Positions 16,040 through 25,923 of a DNA stretch of 64,000 bases are shown here, piece after piece. The stretch comes from JAHEJJ01 sp965212205 (GTDB lineage: Bacteria > Bacteroidota > Bacteroidia > Flavobacteriales > Flavobacteriaceae): positions 496,001 through 560,000 of the forward strand of contig CBDBUX010000011.1 of the NCBI GenBank assembly GCA_965212205.1. The letters run 5' to 3'. Numbering within the stretch: the first letter of the stretch is position 1; every line of letters starts with the position of its first letter. The position numbers and the translations under genes were made by a program. The notes beneath the pieces are model-generated. The model did no database searches, was not told the DNA's origin, and was given only the letters and a program-made list of their open reading frames with translations.

Positions 16040-17605
16040 TCAGTCTTTAATTCCCGGTTGTTTTATCTCGAAGTCACTCTTTTCTTTTTCAAGCGCGACC
16101 ATCTCTCTGACATCTCGCAGCAAGGCCTTGGCATCATATATTATCCCATCTTTGATCGTATAGGAAATTCCTCCTACACGCACCACTTCATTTTCATCGG
16201 TTAGTTTAATCGCTCCGGTGCCGTAGAGCACTTTTAAGTTCTCTAGTGGATTGGCATCGATCAATACAAAGTCGGCCAGTTTGCCCACAGCCACCGTACC
16301 AATTTCGTCTTCCATACCTAAAGCCTGCGCGCCATTTAGCGTTGCCGCCCTGATGATCTCCAGTGGATGAAAGCCGGCCTCCCTTAACAATTCCAACTCC
16401 CTGATATAGGCAAATCCATATAGCTGGAAAATAAATCCCGAATCAGACCCGGCGCATACGCGGCCACCGCGATTCTTATATTCATTGATAAAAGTCATCC
16501 AGAGCCGGTAATTTTCTTTCCAGGCCACTTCTTGCTCCGTTCCCCAGAAATGCCAGTAAGAGCCATGAGAGATCTTGCTGGGTTGATAGAATTTCCATAG
16601 TGACGGGAGGGTATAGTCCTCGTGCCATTCGGCTCGCCTGGCCCGGTGCAGATCGCGGCTCGCTTCGTAGATATTAAAAGTGGGAACTAGCGTGAAATCT
16701 AAACTCAACAATTCGTTCATCACCCCATTCCAGTGATCCGAATAGGGTACTGCTGCTTGTTTCCAAAGTTTTCCGGCTTCTTCAAAGCGGTGTTGCTCGT
16801 TATTATAATTATAGTCTAGAGGATAATCCTGTACGGTCCTGTCTTCGAAAAGGGCTTCAGGCAAACCATACCAATGTTCCATGGTGGTTAATCCGGCTCT
16901 GGCCGAGTGGAGCACATTCCAACGCGACACATTTAGCTGCGCATGATGACAGGCAGAACGCAGTCCCAGTTTTTTGTTTTCATCTAATGCCGCAGCCATA
17001 ATTTGTGGCGGGGCGCCAAAGAATTTGATGCCATCTGCACCTTTTTTAGCATTTTGTCGAACCCATTCTCTGGCCATTTCACCAGTACTGATGCTTTGAT
17101 CACTGCCTTGCCCGAAACCGGTATAGGCCTCAATTCTGGGGGCTATAATTTCATTTTTGGCACTGCGATTTTTCAGGTCGAGTGTAAAATCGACACCCCT
17201 GCCACTGGGTTCCCTGACCGTAGTGATTCCATGGGCCATCCACAACTTGAACACGTATTCCGGTTCTGCTCCCTGAGCTTCGCCACCAATATGTCCGTGC
17301 ATGTCTACAAATCCCGGAAGCAGGTACATACCATCTGCTTTTATTTCCTTGCCTCCAGCTTTCAGCACAGGTCTTTTAGATGGTTCAATGTCGACACCCG
17401 GATAACCCACCGATTTTATTTCCGTAATACGATTGCCCTCAACCACAATGTCTAGGGGACCCAGGGGAGGAGATCCATTCCCATTGATCAGGGTTACTCC
17501 TCTAATGATCAATTGAGGAAAAGGCCCTTCACCTGTTTCCTGGGCTTGTAAGCCGAATAGGGCAAAGACAAAGGTCATTGCCAATAAGTATCTTAATTCT
17601 CTCAT
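16040..17605 (-). CDS. Secreted amidohydrolase family protein
   Basis: A 521-residue protein with a Sec signal peptide (about 1-22, LFGLQAQ). It belongs to the metal-dependent amidohydrolase superfamily near imidazolonepropionase and prolidase-like enzymes. The HxH metal motif is His103/His105 (DMHGHIGG), followed by the Lys bridge region GADGIKFFG, His in CHHAQ, His in TMEHWYG and the catalytic Asp in AGSDSG. The C-terminal part closes the composite beta domain (GKLADFVLIDANPL). These secreted forms probably hydrolyse peptides or cyclic amides in the periplasm. The M14 peptidase gene 37 bases upstream on the same strand suggests a shared peptide-degrading operon. Confidence 0.9.
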   Translation of the reverse strand: MRELRYLLAMTFVFALFGLQAQETGEGPFPQLIIRGVTLINGNGSPPLGPLDIVVEGNRITEIKSVGYPGVDIEPSKRPVLKAGGKEIKADGMYLLPGFVDMHGHIGGEAQGAEPEYVFKLWMAHGITTVREPSGRGVDFTLDLKNRSAKNEIIAPRIEAYTGFGQGSDQSISTGEMAREWVRQNAKKGADGIKFFGAPPQIMAAALDENKKLGLRSACHHAQLNVSRWNVLHSARAGLTTMEHWYGLPEALFEDRTVQDYPLDYNYNNEQHRFEEAGKLWKQAAVPYSDHWNGVMNELLSLDFTLVPTFNIYEASRDLHRARRAEWHEDYTLPSLWKFYQPSKISHGSYWHFWGTEQEVAWKENYRLWMTFINEYKNRGGRVCAGSDSGFIFQLYGFAYIRELELLREAGFHPLEIIRAATLNGAQALGMEDEIGTVAVGKLADFVLIDANPLENLKVLYGTGAIKLTDENEVVRVGGISYTIKDGIIYDAKALLRDVREMVALEKEKSDFEIKQPGIKD

Positions 17606-17642
17606 CGATTTAATACATTATGATTATACCGCTAATCAAAGT

Positions 17643-20171
17643 TTAGTCTTTTTCTTCTTCCGGTATTTCTATTTTATCCCCCAGGAATAAGGCGTTCAGG
17701 AAAAGTCGATTGGTCCCATACCAGGAACCCCTGAAATTAGGATTGTCTGCAAAGAGAACTGCTCTTCCCTTACCCAATTTACTGACAATCACCGAGGCCG
17801 ATGGTTTTAGCAGCTCCTTTATGTTTTGCTCTGTGAGAAAACCATCGATCATAGGATTCTTGGCATATTTAGCTACTGTAGAGTATTCATTCTTGCTGGG
17901 CTTTAACCAAACAGAATTGTTTTTATAGACCGGTATATCACCGTCTCGATAACCAAAGCCAATGGGATGGGTGCGGTCTAACTCAGCCCTTAATATAATA
18001 CCACCAACGCTTTCCTTCCCAAGGTTTTCACCGGCATCAACGTAAGGCTGGCGATCTGGGATCGCTGTACTATCCTTTTCAATGGAATTTAGGGTTTCCT
18101 CTACCAGTTTCTTTTTTATCACCCATTCGGTGGCCGTCCCAATGGTCACAAGTGTATTCCCTTTTTTGGTCCACGCAGAGATCTTTTCCTGCATTTTTTC
18201 ATCCAGTTCATAACTTCCTGATATCATCACCAACACATTGTAACGATCTAATTTGGCCTCCTTGAAGTTGCGCAAAGGGATTTTGGTGATCGGCATACCT
18301 ACACGTGTATCAAGAAGATGCCAAACCTCTCCTGCTTCGTACGATCGGGTGCCGTGCCCGATCAACATCGCGGCCTTAGGCTTGGTAATAGGTTTAACAT
18401 GCCGGCTGCCGAGATCGATACCTTTGCTATGATACCCCGATTTCACCGCATATACGGGAACGGAATATTTCTTCTGAACCTCAGTTATAATTCGATGTAT
18501 GTCCTCCGCCGACTTTTTCTGGAGGGATACTGCCAGGATAATCGATCCATAATTAAAATCTTTGAAGCCTTGATCGGTATCACTTGTAAAGGTTTTGAAT
18601 GCAGAAGACAGCACCAATTCCTTTTCCTGTAGAGCATAGAGGGCCGCAATAGAATTATAATCATCGGCATCGATAATATAGGCATAATCAGATTTTGACA
18701 CAGTGTTGGGAGCGACTAGGTCATCGGTAGATTCTATTTGTGCCCCGGGGTTATACGTGCTTACACCCCTGTATTTCATATTATAAAAATTAGCTACAGA
18801 CCAGGCTGAAGCATCATAATACACGCTGTCGCGATACGCATTGTACGTTTCAAAGAAGGTCTGAACCATCCTGTATTGCGGTTGACTTGTAGGAACAACA
18901 AACTCGTGATTCTGAGTACGGTAAACTTCTATGCGATGCATCAGAAGCTTATCTACAAAGGCTTTTACCCGGTTTGCGTCGTGAGCATCACCAAAAATAT
19001 AAGCCTTTGTACGGCTCCTAGAAGCATTGCTCAATGCACTCTTAAAGAAGTCTTGCTGATATTTTCTAAGTGTTCCCTTATTCTCTGTGGCTGCCTTTAC
19101 AGTAGTTAAACTCGAAATATATTGATTGCGGATCGTAAAAGGAAAGGTCATATATCCGAATGGTGTCTTTTGTTTATGACCACGAGAACTGGCCTGTTCG
19201 AACAACAGCCCGAGTCCGCCCTGAAGATCAGGATAAGAAGAGCCATAACCGGGATAGGTACCATCGAAAACCTCTTTAGTGAAATATAGCGAGCCAACAC
19301 TATCGAGTGCTTTTGCAAAGTAGTTGCCAAATAAGTTGTTGAGGTCTTCGTAATTCTCCCTGGGCATAATCGGATTCAGGGAGCCATTGGTTTTCATAGG
19401 CTCAAAGAAATAGGTGCTCTGGGTGCCCATTTCATGAAAATCTGTGACCACATTTGGATACCATTCGTGGTACCAGTTGAGTTTGCCTCTGCTCTCTGGA
19501 TTTATGGCCAGGAGCCAGTCGCGATTAAGATCAAACCAATAGTGGTTGGTTCGTCCACGCGGCCAGTATTCATTGTGTTCAGCATCCTGTGGATCCGCAA
19601 CCAGTGGGTTTCCCTGATACGTATTGGCCCATTGGGTATGCCTGTCCCGACCGTCAGGATTGATGGTAGGATCGAGGAAAATCACCGAATTCTGCAAGTA
19701 CCGGAGGATCTCTTTGTTGTCTGAGGCCACAAAAGTATAAGCCGTAAGCATGGCCGCCTCTGAACTCGAAGGTTCATTCCCATGTACATTGTATGCAAGG
19801 TTGATAAACACCGGTAGTTCATCATACCCGCTTTCCGATCGGGCAGGATCGGTAAAAGCCAAATGCTTTTGCTGCAACTCTTCCAGTTGACTCATATTGC
19901 CAGGATCCGAAATTTTAAGTATCACCAATCTGCGTCCTTCATGGGTTTTGCCATAGTCGTGCAGACTGGCACGGTCAGACTTTAAAGCCAATAATTCTAA
20001 ATATCCTACGATCCGATCGTGGCGGGTATGATGCTCTCCAATGCCATAACCCAAGTAGTCTTCAGGTGATGGGATTTCCGAATTATAGGGCTCATATTTT
20101 TTGAGGAAGTAGTCTTGAGAATATAGTGTTGAACCGATCATAAGGGCAACAACACAAATCGCTTTGTACAT
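17643..20171 (-). CDS. Secreted M14 family zinc carboxypeptidase
   Basis: An 842-residue protein with a signal peptide to about residue 19 (GSTLYSQ). The M14 domain covers about 40-370 with zinc ligands His130 and Glu133 (HGNEPSSSEA), His246 (DFHEMG) and probable catalytic Glu325 (LLFEQASSRG). NPDGRDRHTQ and FDLNRDW are also family signatures. The C-terminal 450 residues contain a glutamine-amidotransferase-like fold (AAMLIGHGTRSYEAGEVW), common in large Bacteroidota M14 proteins. No T9SS sorting domain is seen at the C-terminus. It likely digests peptides or cell-wall fragments outside the cytoplasm, together with the amidohydrolase downstream. Confidence 0.92.
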   Translation of the reverse strand: MYKAICVVALMIGSTLYSQDYFLKKYEPYNSEIPSPEDYLGYGIGEHHTRHDRIVGYLELLALKSDRASLHDYGKTHEGRRLVILKISDPGNMSQLEELQQKHLAFTDPARSESGYDELPVFINLAYNVHGNEPSSSEAAMLTAYTFVASDNKEILRYLQNSVIFLDPTINPDGRDRHTQWANTYQGNPLVADPQDAEHNEYWPRGRTNHYWFDLNRDWLLAINPESRGKLNWYHEWYPNVVTDFHEMGTQSTYFFEPMKTNGSLNPIMPRENYEDLNNLFGNYFAKALDSVGSLYFTKEVFDGTYPGYGSSYPDLQGGLGLLFEQASSRGHKQKTPFGYMTFPFTIRNQYISSLTTVKAATENKGTLRKYQQDFFKSALSNASRSRTKAYIFGDAHDANRVKAFVDKLLMHRIEVYRTQNHEFVVPTSQPQYRMVQTFFETYNAYRDSVYYDASAWSVANFYNMKYRGVSTYNPGAQIESTDDLVAPNTVSKSDYAYIIDADDYNSIAALYALQEKELVLSSAFKTFTSDTDQGFKDFNYGSIILAVSLQKKSAEDIHRIITEVQKKYSVPVYAVKSGYHSKGIDLGSRHVKPITKPKAAMLIGHGTRSYEAGEVWHLLDTRVGMPITKIPLRNFKEAKLDRYNVLVMISGSYELDEKMQEKISAWTKKGNTLVTIGTATEWVIKKKLVEETLNSIEKDSTAIPDRQPYVDAGENLGKESVGGIILRAELDRTHPIGFGYRDGDIPVYKNNSVWLKPSKNEYSTVAKYAKNPMIDGFLTEQNIKELLKPSASVIVSKLGKGRAVLFADNPNFRGSWYGTNRLFLNALFLGDKIEIPEEEKD

Positions 20172-20250
20172 GAAATCGGGATAATTGGTTAGAAAAGCTA
20201 AATATAGCCAAAAAGCGAAGACAGATAAATTCTGCTACTATATTCCTCTA

Positions 20251-21159
20251 TCAGGCCATGTTATGGAAGGGTTCATGGCCTATATCTTTGAATTTCACGA
20301 TATAATTAGTCCCCTTTCTAGACCAATCCCTGGTGATACTACCTTTTAGCTGACGGGCCAGATTATAAATTAGTTTGAGTCCCAGACTTTTAGTGGTTTT
20401 AGGGTCAACAGTTTCTGAAATTCCAATGCCGTTGTCCCCGATGGTAAGTACATAACCGTTCTCGTCCTCCTTTTTGAGCTCGATATGGATTTCACCTTCA
20501 GCATCGTCCTTAATGCCATATTTGAGGGAGTTGGTGATGGTTTCGTTGATCAAAAGTCCTAATGGGATGGCCGTATCGATGCCCAACTCTATTTCCGGGA
20601 TATCTATAGCCAGTTTCACTTTACTATCGGGGCCTTTAACCGATTTTACCAGGTATTCTGTAAGTTTGAATACATATGGCTTATAGTCTATTGTAGACAG
20701 GTCGTCGCGCAAGTAGAGCATCTCGTGTACCATTGCCATGGCCATAACCCGATTCTGACTGCTGCCGATAAGGTTTTTCATCTGTTCATCTTCGGTACCC
20801 CTGGACTGCATATTCAATAAGCTGCAAACAGTTTGCAGATTGTTTTTTACTCTGTGATGTACTTCCTTTAGCAGAATGTCCTTTTCATGAAGTTTTTGTT
20901 CCAATTCTGAACGTCGCTCCACTGCCTCCCGGATTTGTACTTTTCTTCTCATTAATATGCCTACCATAGCCAGGACTACCAGCAACAATGCAATACAAAG
21001 GACAACCAGGGTAGCCGTATTAAAAAGACCGAAATAAAATCTGTAAACCAGGGTAGCAGCTATCGCTAAGATGGCCAGAGAAAGCAAAGTAGCTATCGGC
21101 CATTGGGTATTTTTTTTTGGTAATTCGGTTTGATCGGGCTCGGTTTCGTGCATCAACAC
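20251..21159 (-). CDS. Sensor histidine kinase (HisKA_2 type), orphan
   Basis: A 302-residue kinase with two membrane helices (about 21-40 and 46-70) joined by a very short loop, so there is no real periplasmic sensor. A coiled linker leads to the HisKA_2 box EVHHRVKNNLQT with the phospho-acceptor His near 101, the N-box INETITNSLKYG and the G-box IGDNGIGIS. The Asp/Gly-rich boxes are intact. No response regulator gene lies nearby, so the partner must be elsewhere. HisKA_2 kinases commonly serve LytTR-type or general stress regulators. Confidence 0.93.
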   Translation of the reverse strand: MLMHETEPDQTELPKKNTQWPIATLLSLAILAIAATLVYRFYFGLFNTATLVVLCIALLLVVLAMVGILMRRKVQIREAVERRSELEQKLHEKDILLKEVHHRVKNNLQTVCSLLNMQSRGTEDEQMKNLIGSSQNRVMAMAMVHEMLYLRDDLSTIDYKPYVFKLTEYLVKSVKGPDSKVKLAIDIPEIELGIDTAIPLGLLINETITNSLKYGIKDDAEGEIHIELKKEDENGYVLTIGDNGIGISETVDPKTTKSLGLKLIYNLARQLKGSITRDWSRKGTNYIVKFKDIGHEPFHNMA

Positions 21160-21318
21160 TGTTTAGGTTTTTATACTATCTGGAACCATAATAATATCGG
21201 TTTACTATAGCAGGAATTGGAGCTCATGGTAAAGCTAACCATGTTTCTCTATACAGGGCAAGATGAAGCGGAAAATTTTTAACCGACTTTTACACAAAAC
21301 AATCAACAGTGCATAATC

Positions 21319-21346
21319 GCAAAAAGGGACCCCTTGAGGTCCCTTA
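21319..21346 (-). terminator. Rho-independent terminator after secA
   Basis: Arms AAGGGACC (21324-21331) and GGTCCCTT (21338-21345) with a 6-base loop. On the minus strand it is followed by TTTTT, 21 bases past the secA stop. Confidence 0.85.
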
Positions 21347-21366
21347 AAATCAATAAAATTTACGAT

Positions 21367-24300
21367 TTAGGAATCTACAAGCACCCATTCTCCTCTGTCT
21401 ATCAGAGGCTCGGCCTGTTTAAATTTCACCACTTTGCTCTCTCCAGACATCACATTCTTAATGGTAACACGTTCGTTCCGTCCAATTTTCGGCTTCTCTC
21501 GTGTTATCGTTTCTGTAACCGAGGGGCGTTGACCCTGGTTTTGCGAAATCGCCCTGTTTCTTGCAGCTAATTCATCGCTGTTCGGGATCTCCTCTTTGGT
21601 GGTCTTCAGTTTTTCTTTAGGTCGCTTAACTTGCCGGGCTTCCTGTATTTCACTGGTATCAGCCGAGGGTAACTCGCCTTTATAAAGAAAGGACACGACA
21701 TCTTTGTTGACCTTTTCGATCATATCCTTAAAAAGCTCAAAAGCCTCAAATTTATAGATCAGCAAGGGATCCTTCTGTTCGTGCACGGCTAATTGTACAG
21801 ACTGCTTTAACTCATCCATCTTCCTCAAATGGGTCTTCCAGGAATCGTCGATAATGGCAAGGGTAATGTTCTTTTCAAAATCGGTCACCAACTGTTTTCC
21901 ATGGCTCTCATAAGCATCTTTAAGGTTGGTTACCACGTTCAGCGATTTAATACCATCGGTAAAAGGAACAACGATTCGTTCAAACTTGTTCGATTCTTCC
22001 TCATAGACCTTGCGTATCACGGGTAGTGCCGTAGCAGCACTTTTTTCCATCTTTGTCTGATAGTACTGGTAGGCTGCAGAATAAATAAGTGTCGCGATCT
22101 CCTGGAATCCCAGTTTCGAGAATTCATCTGTAGTTACTGGGGAAGTGATTGAAAAATATTTGATGAGTTCAAATTCGAAATTCTTGTAATCGTTGGCAGC
22201 CTTGTTGGTATCGGCAATAACCTCGCAGGTGTCGTAGATCATATTGGCGATATCTACTTTTAATCGTTCGCCCTGTAGTGCATGACGTCGTCTTTTATAT
22301 ACCACTTCACGCTGTGCGTTCATTACATCATCGTATTCGAGCAGGCGCTTTCGGATCCCAAAATTGTTTTCCTCCACTTTCTTCTGAGCACGTTCTATGG
22401 ATTTGGTCATCATGGAGTGCTGAATGACCTCTCCTTCTTTAAGTCCCATCCGATCCATCATCTTGGCCACCCTTTCCGACCCGAATAATCGCATAAGATT
22501 GTCCTCCAGTGAAACATAGAACTGTGAACTTCCCGGATCACCCTGGCGTCCTGAACGCCCTCTAAGCTGTCGGTCCACACGACGTGAATCGTGCCGTTCC
22601 GTACCTACAATAGCGAGTCCGCCCGCTTCTTTGACTTCAGGCGATAGTTTGATGTCTGTTCCCCGTCCGGCCATGTTTGTGGCTATGGTAACAACACCCG
22701 AATCACCTGCTTCTGCGACAATATCGGCCTCCTTTTTATGAAGTTTTGCATTCAATACATTATGGGGGATCTTTCGGATGGAGAGCATACGCGACAATAA
22801 TTCCGAAATCTCGACAGAAGTGGTACCGATCAGGACTGGTCTTCCTGCACCTGATAAAAGACTCACCTCCTCAATAATAGCATTGTATTTCTCACGTTTT
22901 GTCTTGTAAATCAAATCATTACGATCGTCTCTTGCAATCGGTCTGTTGGTAGGAATTTCGACCACATCCAATTCGTAGATCTCCCAGAACTCCCCTGCCT
23001 CGGTAACGGCCGTACCCGTCATACCCGAAAGTTTATTGTACATACGGAAGTAGTTCTGCAGGGTGATGGTAGCAAAGGTCTGGGTCATAGCCTCGATCTT
23101 TACATTCTCTTTTGCTTCGATCGCCTGATGAAGTCCGTCTGAATATCTACGTCCATCCATGATTCGTCCTGTCTGTTCATCAACGATCAGTACTTTGTTT
23201 TCGATCACCACATACTCCACATCTTTTTCAAAAAGAGTATAGGCCTTTAACAACTGACTCATGGTATGGATACGTTCGCTTTTTATGGCGAAATCTTTAA
23301 ACAGCTCCTCTTTCTTCTCCGCTTCTTCTTCAATCTGAAGTTCGAGTTGTTCGATCTTGGCAATTTCACTGCCGATATCAGGCATCACGAAAAAGTCTTT
23401 CTGATGATCACCGGAGATGACCTCGATCCCTTTATCCGTAAGTTCGATCTGGTTATTTTTTTCATCGATCACGAACAACAATTCCGCATCTACCTTTGGC
23501 ATTTCGCGGTTATTATCTTGCATATAGAAATTCTCGGTCTTCTGCAAGAGTTGCTTAACACCTTCTTCACTCAGATATTTGATAAGGGCTTTGTTTTTTG
23601 GAAGACCACGCTGTACCCTTAGCAATAGAAAGCCTCCTTCTTTAGAATCACCTTCAGCAATCAACTTTTTGGCCTCGGCCAGTACTCCTGTGAGGTATTG
23701 TCGCTGCTTTTGTACTATTTCTGAGACTTTGGGTTTTAATTCGTTAAACTCATGACGATCACCTTCCGGCACCGGCCCGGAAATGATCAATGGAGTACGG
23801 GCATCATCGATCAGTACCGAATCGACCTCATCAACAATGGCATAGTGATGGGGTCGTTGTACCAGGTCGTTTGGTGTATGGGCCATATTATCACGCAAGT
23901 AGTCAAAGCCAAATTCATTGTTAGTTCCATAGGTGATATCAGCATTATACGCGGCCCTTCTTCCTTCAGAATTTGGTTTATGATGGTCAATACAGTCTAC
24001 GGAAAGACCATGGAATTCAAAAATTGGTCCCATCCACGCGCTGTCTCGCTTGGCCAGATAGTCATTTACGGTAACCAAGTGAGCTCCTTTTCCGGGGAGT
24101 GCGTTCAAATACATAGGCAGTGTAGCGACCAGTGTTTTACCCTCACCGGTATGCATCTCAGCAATTTTGCCCTTATGTAGTGCAATACCTCCGATCAGCT
24201 GAACATCGTAATGCACCATGTCCCAGGTGACTTCTTTTCCAGCGGCATCCCATTGATTCAGCCAAAGTGCTGCATCGTCCTGGAGGGTTACATACTCCCT

Positions 24301-24729
24301 GATTCCAGATAAGGATCGGTCAAATTCTGTTGCCTGAACCTTTATTTCATCGTTGTCTACAAAACGCTGGGCGGTTTCCTTTATCACTGCAAAAGCTTCG
24401 GGAAGAAGTTTGTCTAGCGTCTTTTCTGTAATCTTGTACGCTTCTTCTTCCAACTTGTCTATTTCCCCATACAATTCTTCATTTCGATCGATATCCTGGG
24501 AGTTAATCACCTCTTCCTTTAATTTATCGATCTGCTCCTGAACGGGCTTTATTGCTTCGGCTATTCTGGATTTAAATTCAGGGGTTTTGGCCCTCAATTC
24601 ATCGTGGCTGAGGTTTTTTATGGATTCATGACTTCTGTGGATCTCAGAAACCAAAGGTTGTAATTCCTTGACGTCCTTCTTCGCTTTATCTCCTACGAAC
24701 GTCTTGAGTACGGTATTAAGTAAACTCAT
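21367..24729 (-). CDS. secA: Preprotein translocase ATPase SecA
   Basis: The motor of Sec-dependent protein export at the inner membrane. At 1120 residues it is longer than the E. coli protein (901), as usual in Bacteroidota, owing to insertions between about 330 and 520 in the first nucleotide-binding domain. Walker A is GEGKT at 195-199 (EMHTGEGKTLV), the DEAD-type motif is VDEVDSVL, and the conserved TNMAGRGTDI and GRSGRQGDPG motifs of the second domain are present. The C-terminal Cys-rich zinc-binding tail of many SecA proteins is absent; the protein ends in VKFKQAEPLIDRGEWVLVDS. It appears monocistronic, with a terminator on each side. Confidence 0.98.
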   Translation of the reverse strand: MSLLNTVLKTFVGDKAKKDVKELQPLVSEIHRSHESIKNLSHDELRAKTPEFKSRIAEAIKPVQEQIDKLKEEVINSQDIDRNEELYGEIDKLEEEAYKITEKTLDKLLPEAFAVIKETAQRFVDNDEIKVQATEFDRSLSGIREYVTLQDDAALWLNQWDAAGKEVTWDMVHYDVQLIGGIALHKGKIAEMHTGEGKTLVATLPMYLNALPGKGAHLVTVNDYLAKRDSAWMGPIFEFHGLSVDCIDHHKPNSEGRRAAYNADITYGTNNEFGFDYLRDNMAHTPNDLVQRPHHYAIVDEVDSVLIDDARTPLIISGPVPEGDRHEFNELKPKVSEIVQKQRQYLTGVLAEAKKLIAEGDSKEGGFLLLRVQRGLPKNKALIKYLSEEGVKQLLQKTENFYMQDNNREMPKVDAELLFVIDEKNNQIELTDKGIEVISGDHQKDFFVMPDIGSEIAKIEQLELQIEEEAEKKEELFKDFAIKSERIHTMSQLLKAYTLFEKDVEYVVIENKVLIVDEQTGRIMDGRRYSDGLHQAIEAKENVKIEAMTQTFATITLQNYFRMYNKLSGMTGTAVTEAGEFWEIYELDVVEIPTNRPIARDDRNDLIYKTKREKYNAIIEEVSLLSGAGRPVLIGTTSVEISELLSRMLSIRKIPHNVLNAKLHKKEADIVAEAGDSGVVTIATNMAGRGTDIKLSPEVKEAGGLAIVGTERHDSRRVDRQLRGRSGRQGDPGSSQFYVSLEDNLMRLFGSERVAKMMDRMGLKEGEVIQHSMMTKSIERAQKKVEENNFGIRKRLLEYDDVMNAQREVVYKRRRHALQGERLKVDIANMIYDTCEVIADTNKAANDYKNFEFELIKYFSITSPVTTDEFSKLGFQEIATLIYSAAYQYYQTKMEKSAATALPVIRKVYEEESNKFERIVVPFTDGIKSLNVVTNLKDAYESHGKQLVTDFEKNITLAIIDDSWKTHLRKMDELKQSVQLAVHEQKDPLLIYKFEAFELFKDMIEKVNKDVVSFLYKGELPSADTSEIQEARQVKRPKEKLKTTKEEIPNSDELAARNRAISQNQGQRPSVTETITREKPKIGRNERVTIKNVMSGESKVVKFKQAEPLIDRGEWVLVDS

Positions 24730-24785
24730 ATATGTTTTATGTTTTGTTGCCTGTGCCTGCAGAGTAGAGTGCTAAACCGAAGACC

Positions 24786-24811
24786 CAAACCTAACTACCG
24801 CTGAAGTACAA
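24786..24811 (-). promoter_or_regulatory. secA: Candidate secA promoter
   Basis: On the minus strand, TAGGTTTG (24786-24793) is an exact match to the flavobacterial -7 element. The nearest TTG (24809-24811) leaves a 15-base spacer, slightly shorter than the usual 17-23. The site is about 60 bases before the secA start and after the terminator of the upstream gene. Confidence 0.35.
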
Positions 24812-24865
24812 ATTTCATTCCAGAAGGCTGGTGGCAGTCAGTTCCCCGAAAGGACTGTCAAAATT

Positions 24866-24897
24866 ACATAAAAAAAAAGCCTCCGAAGAGACTTTTT
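24866..24897 (-). terminator. Rho-independent terminator with UUCG loop
   Basis: On the minus strand the arms AAAAAGTCTC and GAGGCTTTTT enclose a TTCG tetraloop (one G-T pair) and run into a T tract. It ends the DUF2795 gene, 26 bases past its stop. Confidence 0.85.
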
Positions 24898-24922
24898 AAT
24901 CTTATTAACACGATATAATTGC

Positions 24923-25147
24923 TTAGTATTCGTCTTCATTCCAGAGGTAATCCTCCTCGGTAGGATAATCTGGCCATATTTCTTCTATAGATTCATAAAT
25001 TTCACCACCTTCCTCTTCCATAGATTGCAGGTTTTCCACAACTTCCAATGGTGCGCCGGTTCTGATAGCATAATCTATCAGCTCGTCTTTTGTGGCTGGC
25101 CAGGGAGCATCACTTAAATAGGAGGCTAGTTCTAATGTCCAGTACAT
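24923..25147 (-). CDS. DUF2795 domain-containing small acidic protein
   Basis: A 74-residue cytosolic protein. Residues 1-45 (YWTLELASYLSDAPWPATKDELIDYA) fit the DUF2795 fold, in which a short helical domain ends in an 'A-x-x-x-G-A-P' segment (IRTGAPLEVVENL). The last 30 residues are strongly acidic and aromatic (EEIWPDYPTEEDYLWNEDEY). It is conserved across Bacteroidota, with no known function. It has its own well-formed promoter and terminator, so it is a single-gene unit, and the promoter strength suggests high expression. Confidence 0.85.
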   Translation of the reverse strand: MYWTLELASYLSDAPWPATKDELIDYAIRTGAPLEVVENLQSMEEEGGEIYESIEEIWPDYPTEEDYLWNEDEY

Positions 25148-25173
25148 GGTCTACTATAATTTTAAAATTTTTG

Positions 25174-25203
25174 CAAAAATAATTTTTAATGGCAATTGTC
25201 CAA
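25174..25203 (-). promoter_or_regulatory. Flavobacterial-type promoter of the DUF2795 gene
   Basis: On the minus strand: TTG (25201-25203), 19-base spacer, TATTTTTG (25174-25181), a full match to TTG-N17/23-TAnnTTTG. It lies 26 bases before the start codon, giving a leader of about 20 bases. Confidence 0.7.
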
Positions 25204-25282
25204 GTTTTTTGAGCTCTAAATCCAATAAAATATGAACAATTTAGAGATTTGGTAATTTGATAACGAAGAAAATAGGAAAATA

Positions 25283-25858
25283 TTAGTCTTTTTTCGAGGG
25301 TATCCACTTTACCTCTTTTACCTGGTAATGGCGTGACAATTTTCGTGCCAATACAAATAGAAAGTCTGAAAGCCTGTTTAAGTAGGTCAGAATAACCTCA
25401 TCTAAAGGTTCATTTTCATTGAGGAGACTGGTCATTCGCTCTGCCCTTCTGCATACGGTTCTCGCGATATGACAGCTTGACACGATTTGATGGCCTCCCG
25501 GCAGTATAAAATGTGTCATAGGGGGAAGCTCGGCGTTCATCAGATCGATCGCCTCTTCGAGTTTTCTGATATCGTCTGCATGGATCAGCGGTATATCAAG
25601 GCGTTCTTTACCGCTTTTCAAGACCGACTTCTCAGGATCGGTTGCCAACATAGCCCCAAGAGTGAACAGGTCGTTTTGAATAGAAATGAGCATTTCCAAA
25701 TCGGAATCCTCCAGATTCTGGTCTCTCAACATACCGATCCATGAATTTAGCTCATCTACCGTTCCATAACTATTGATACGTATGTGGTGCTTGGCAACGC
25801 GGGTCCCGCCAAATAATGCGGTAGTACCGGAATCACCAGTTTTTGTATATATTTTCAT
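25283..25858 (-). CDS. Cob(I)yrinic acid a,c-diamide adenosyltransferase (PduO type)
   Basis: A 191-residue ATP:cob(I)alamin adenosyltransferase that makes adenosylcobalamin. The N-terminal P-loop-like signature KIYTKTGDSGTTALFGG, the YGTVDELNSWIG motif, and the C-terminal CRRAERMTSLLN and LNRLSDFLFVLAR blocks (with the catalytic Arg and Asp/Asn residues) are all in place. The enzyme is trimeric in other species. It probably serves methylmalonyl-CoA mutase or ribonucleotide reductase made from genes elsewhere. A 51-residue membrane protein gene sits 66 bases upstream on the same strand. Confidence 0.95.
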   Translation of the reverse strand: MKIYTKTGDSGTTALFGGTRVAKHHIRINSYGTVDELNSWIGMLRDQNLEDSDLEMLISIQNDLFTLGAMLATDPEKSVLKSGKERLDIPLIHADDIRKLEEAIDLMNAELPPMTHFILPGGHQIVSSCHIARTVCRRAERMTSLLNENEPLDEVILTYLNRLSDFLFVLARKLSRHYQVKEVKWIPSKKD

Positions 25859-25923
25859 AAGCTGATTTTTTAGAAAAAGAACAAGAGTCGCTCAATAAAC
25901 AGGGGTGTTTGAATAGCATCACG

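Noticed and set aside
24831..24860. GGCAGTC/GACTGTC inverted repeat upstream of secA as a SecM-like or riboswitch leader
   Set aside because: The arms have a mismatch, and no conserved riboswitch core or leader peptide of useful length is found; it probably lies upstream of the transcript start.
25110..25307. 65-codon minus-strand frame between the DUF2795 and adenosyltransferase genes
   Set aside because: It covers the DUF2795 promoter and overlaps two real genes at its ends; no family or signal.
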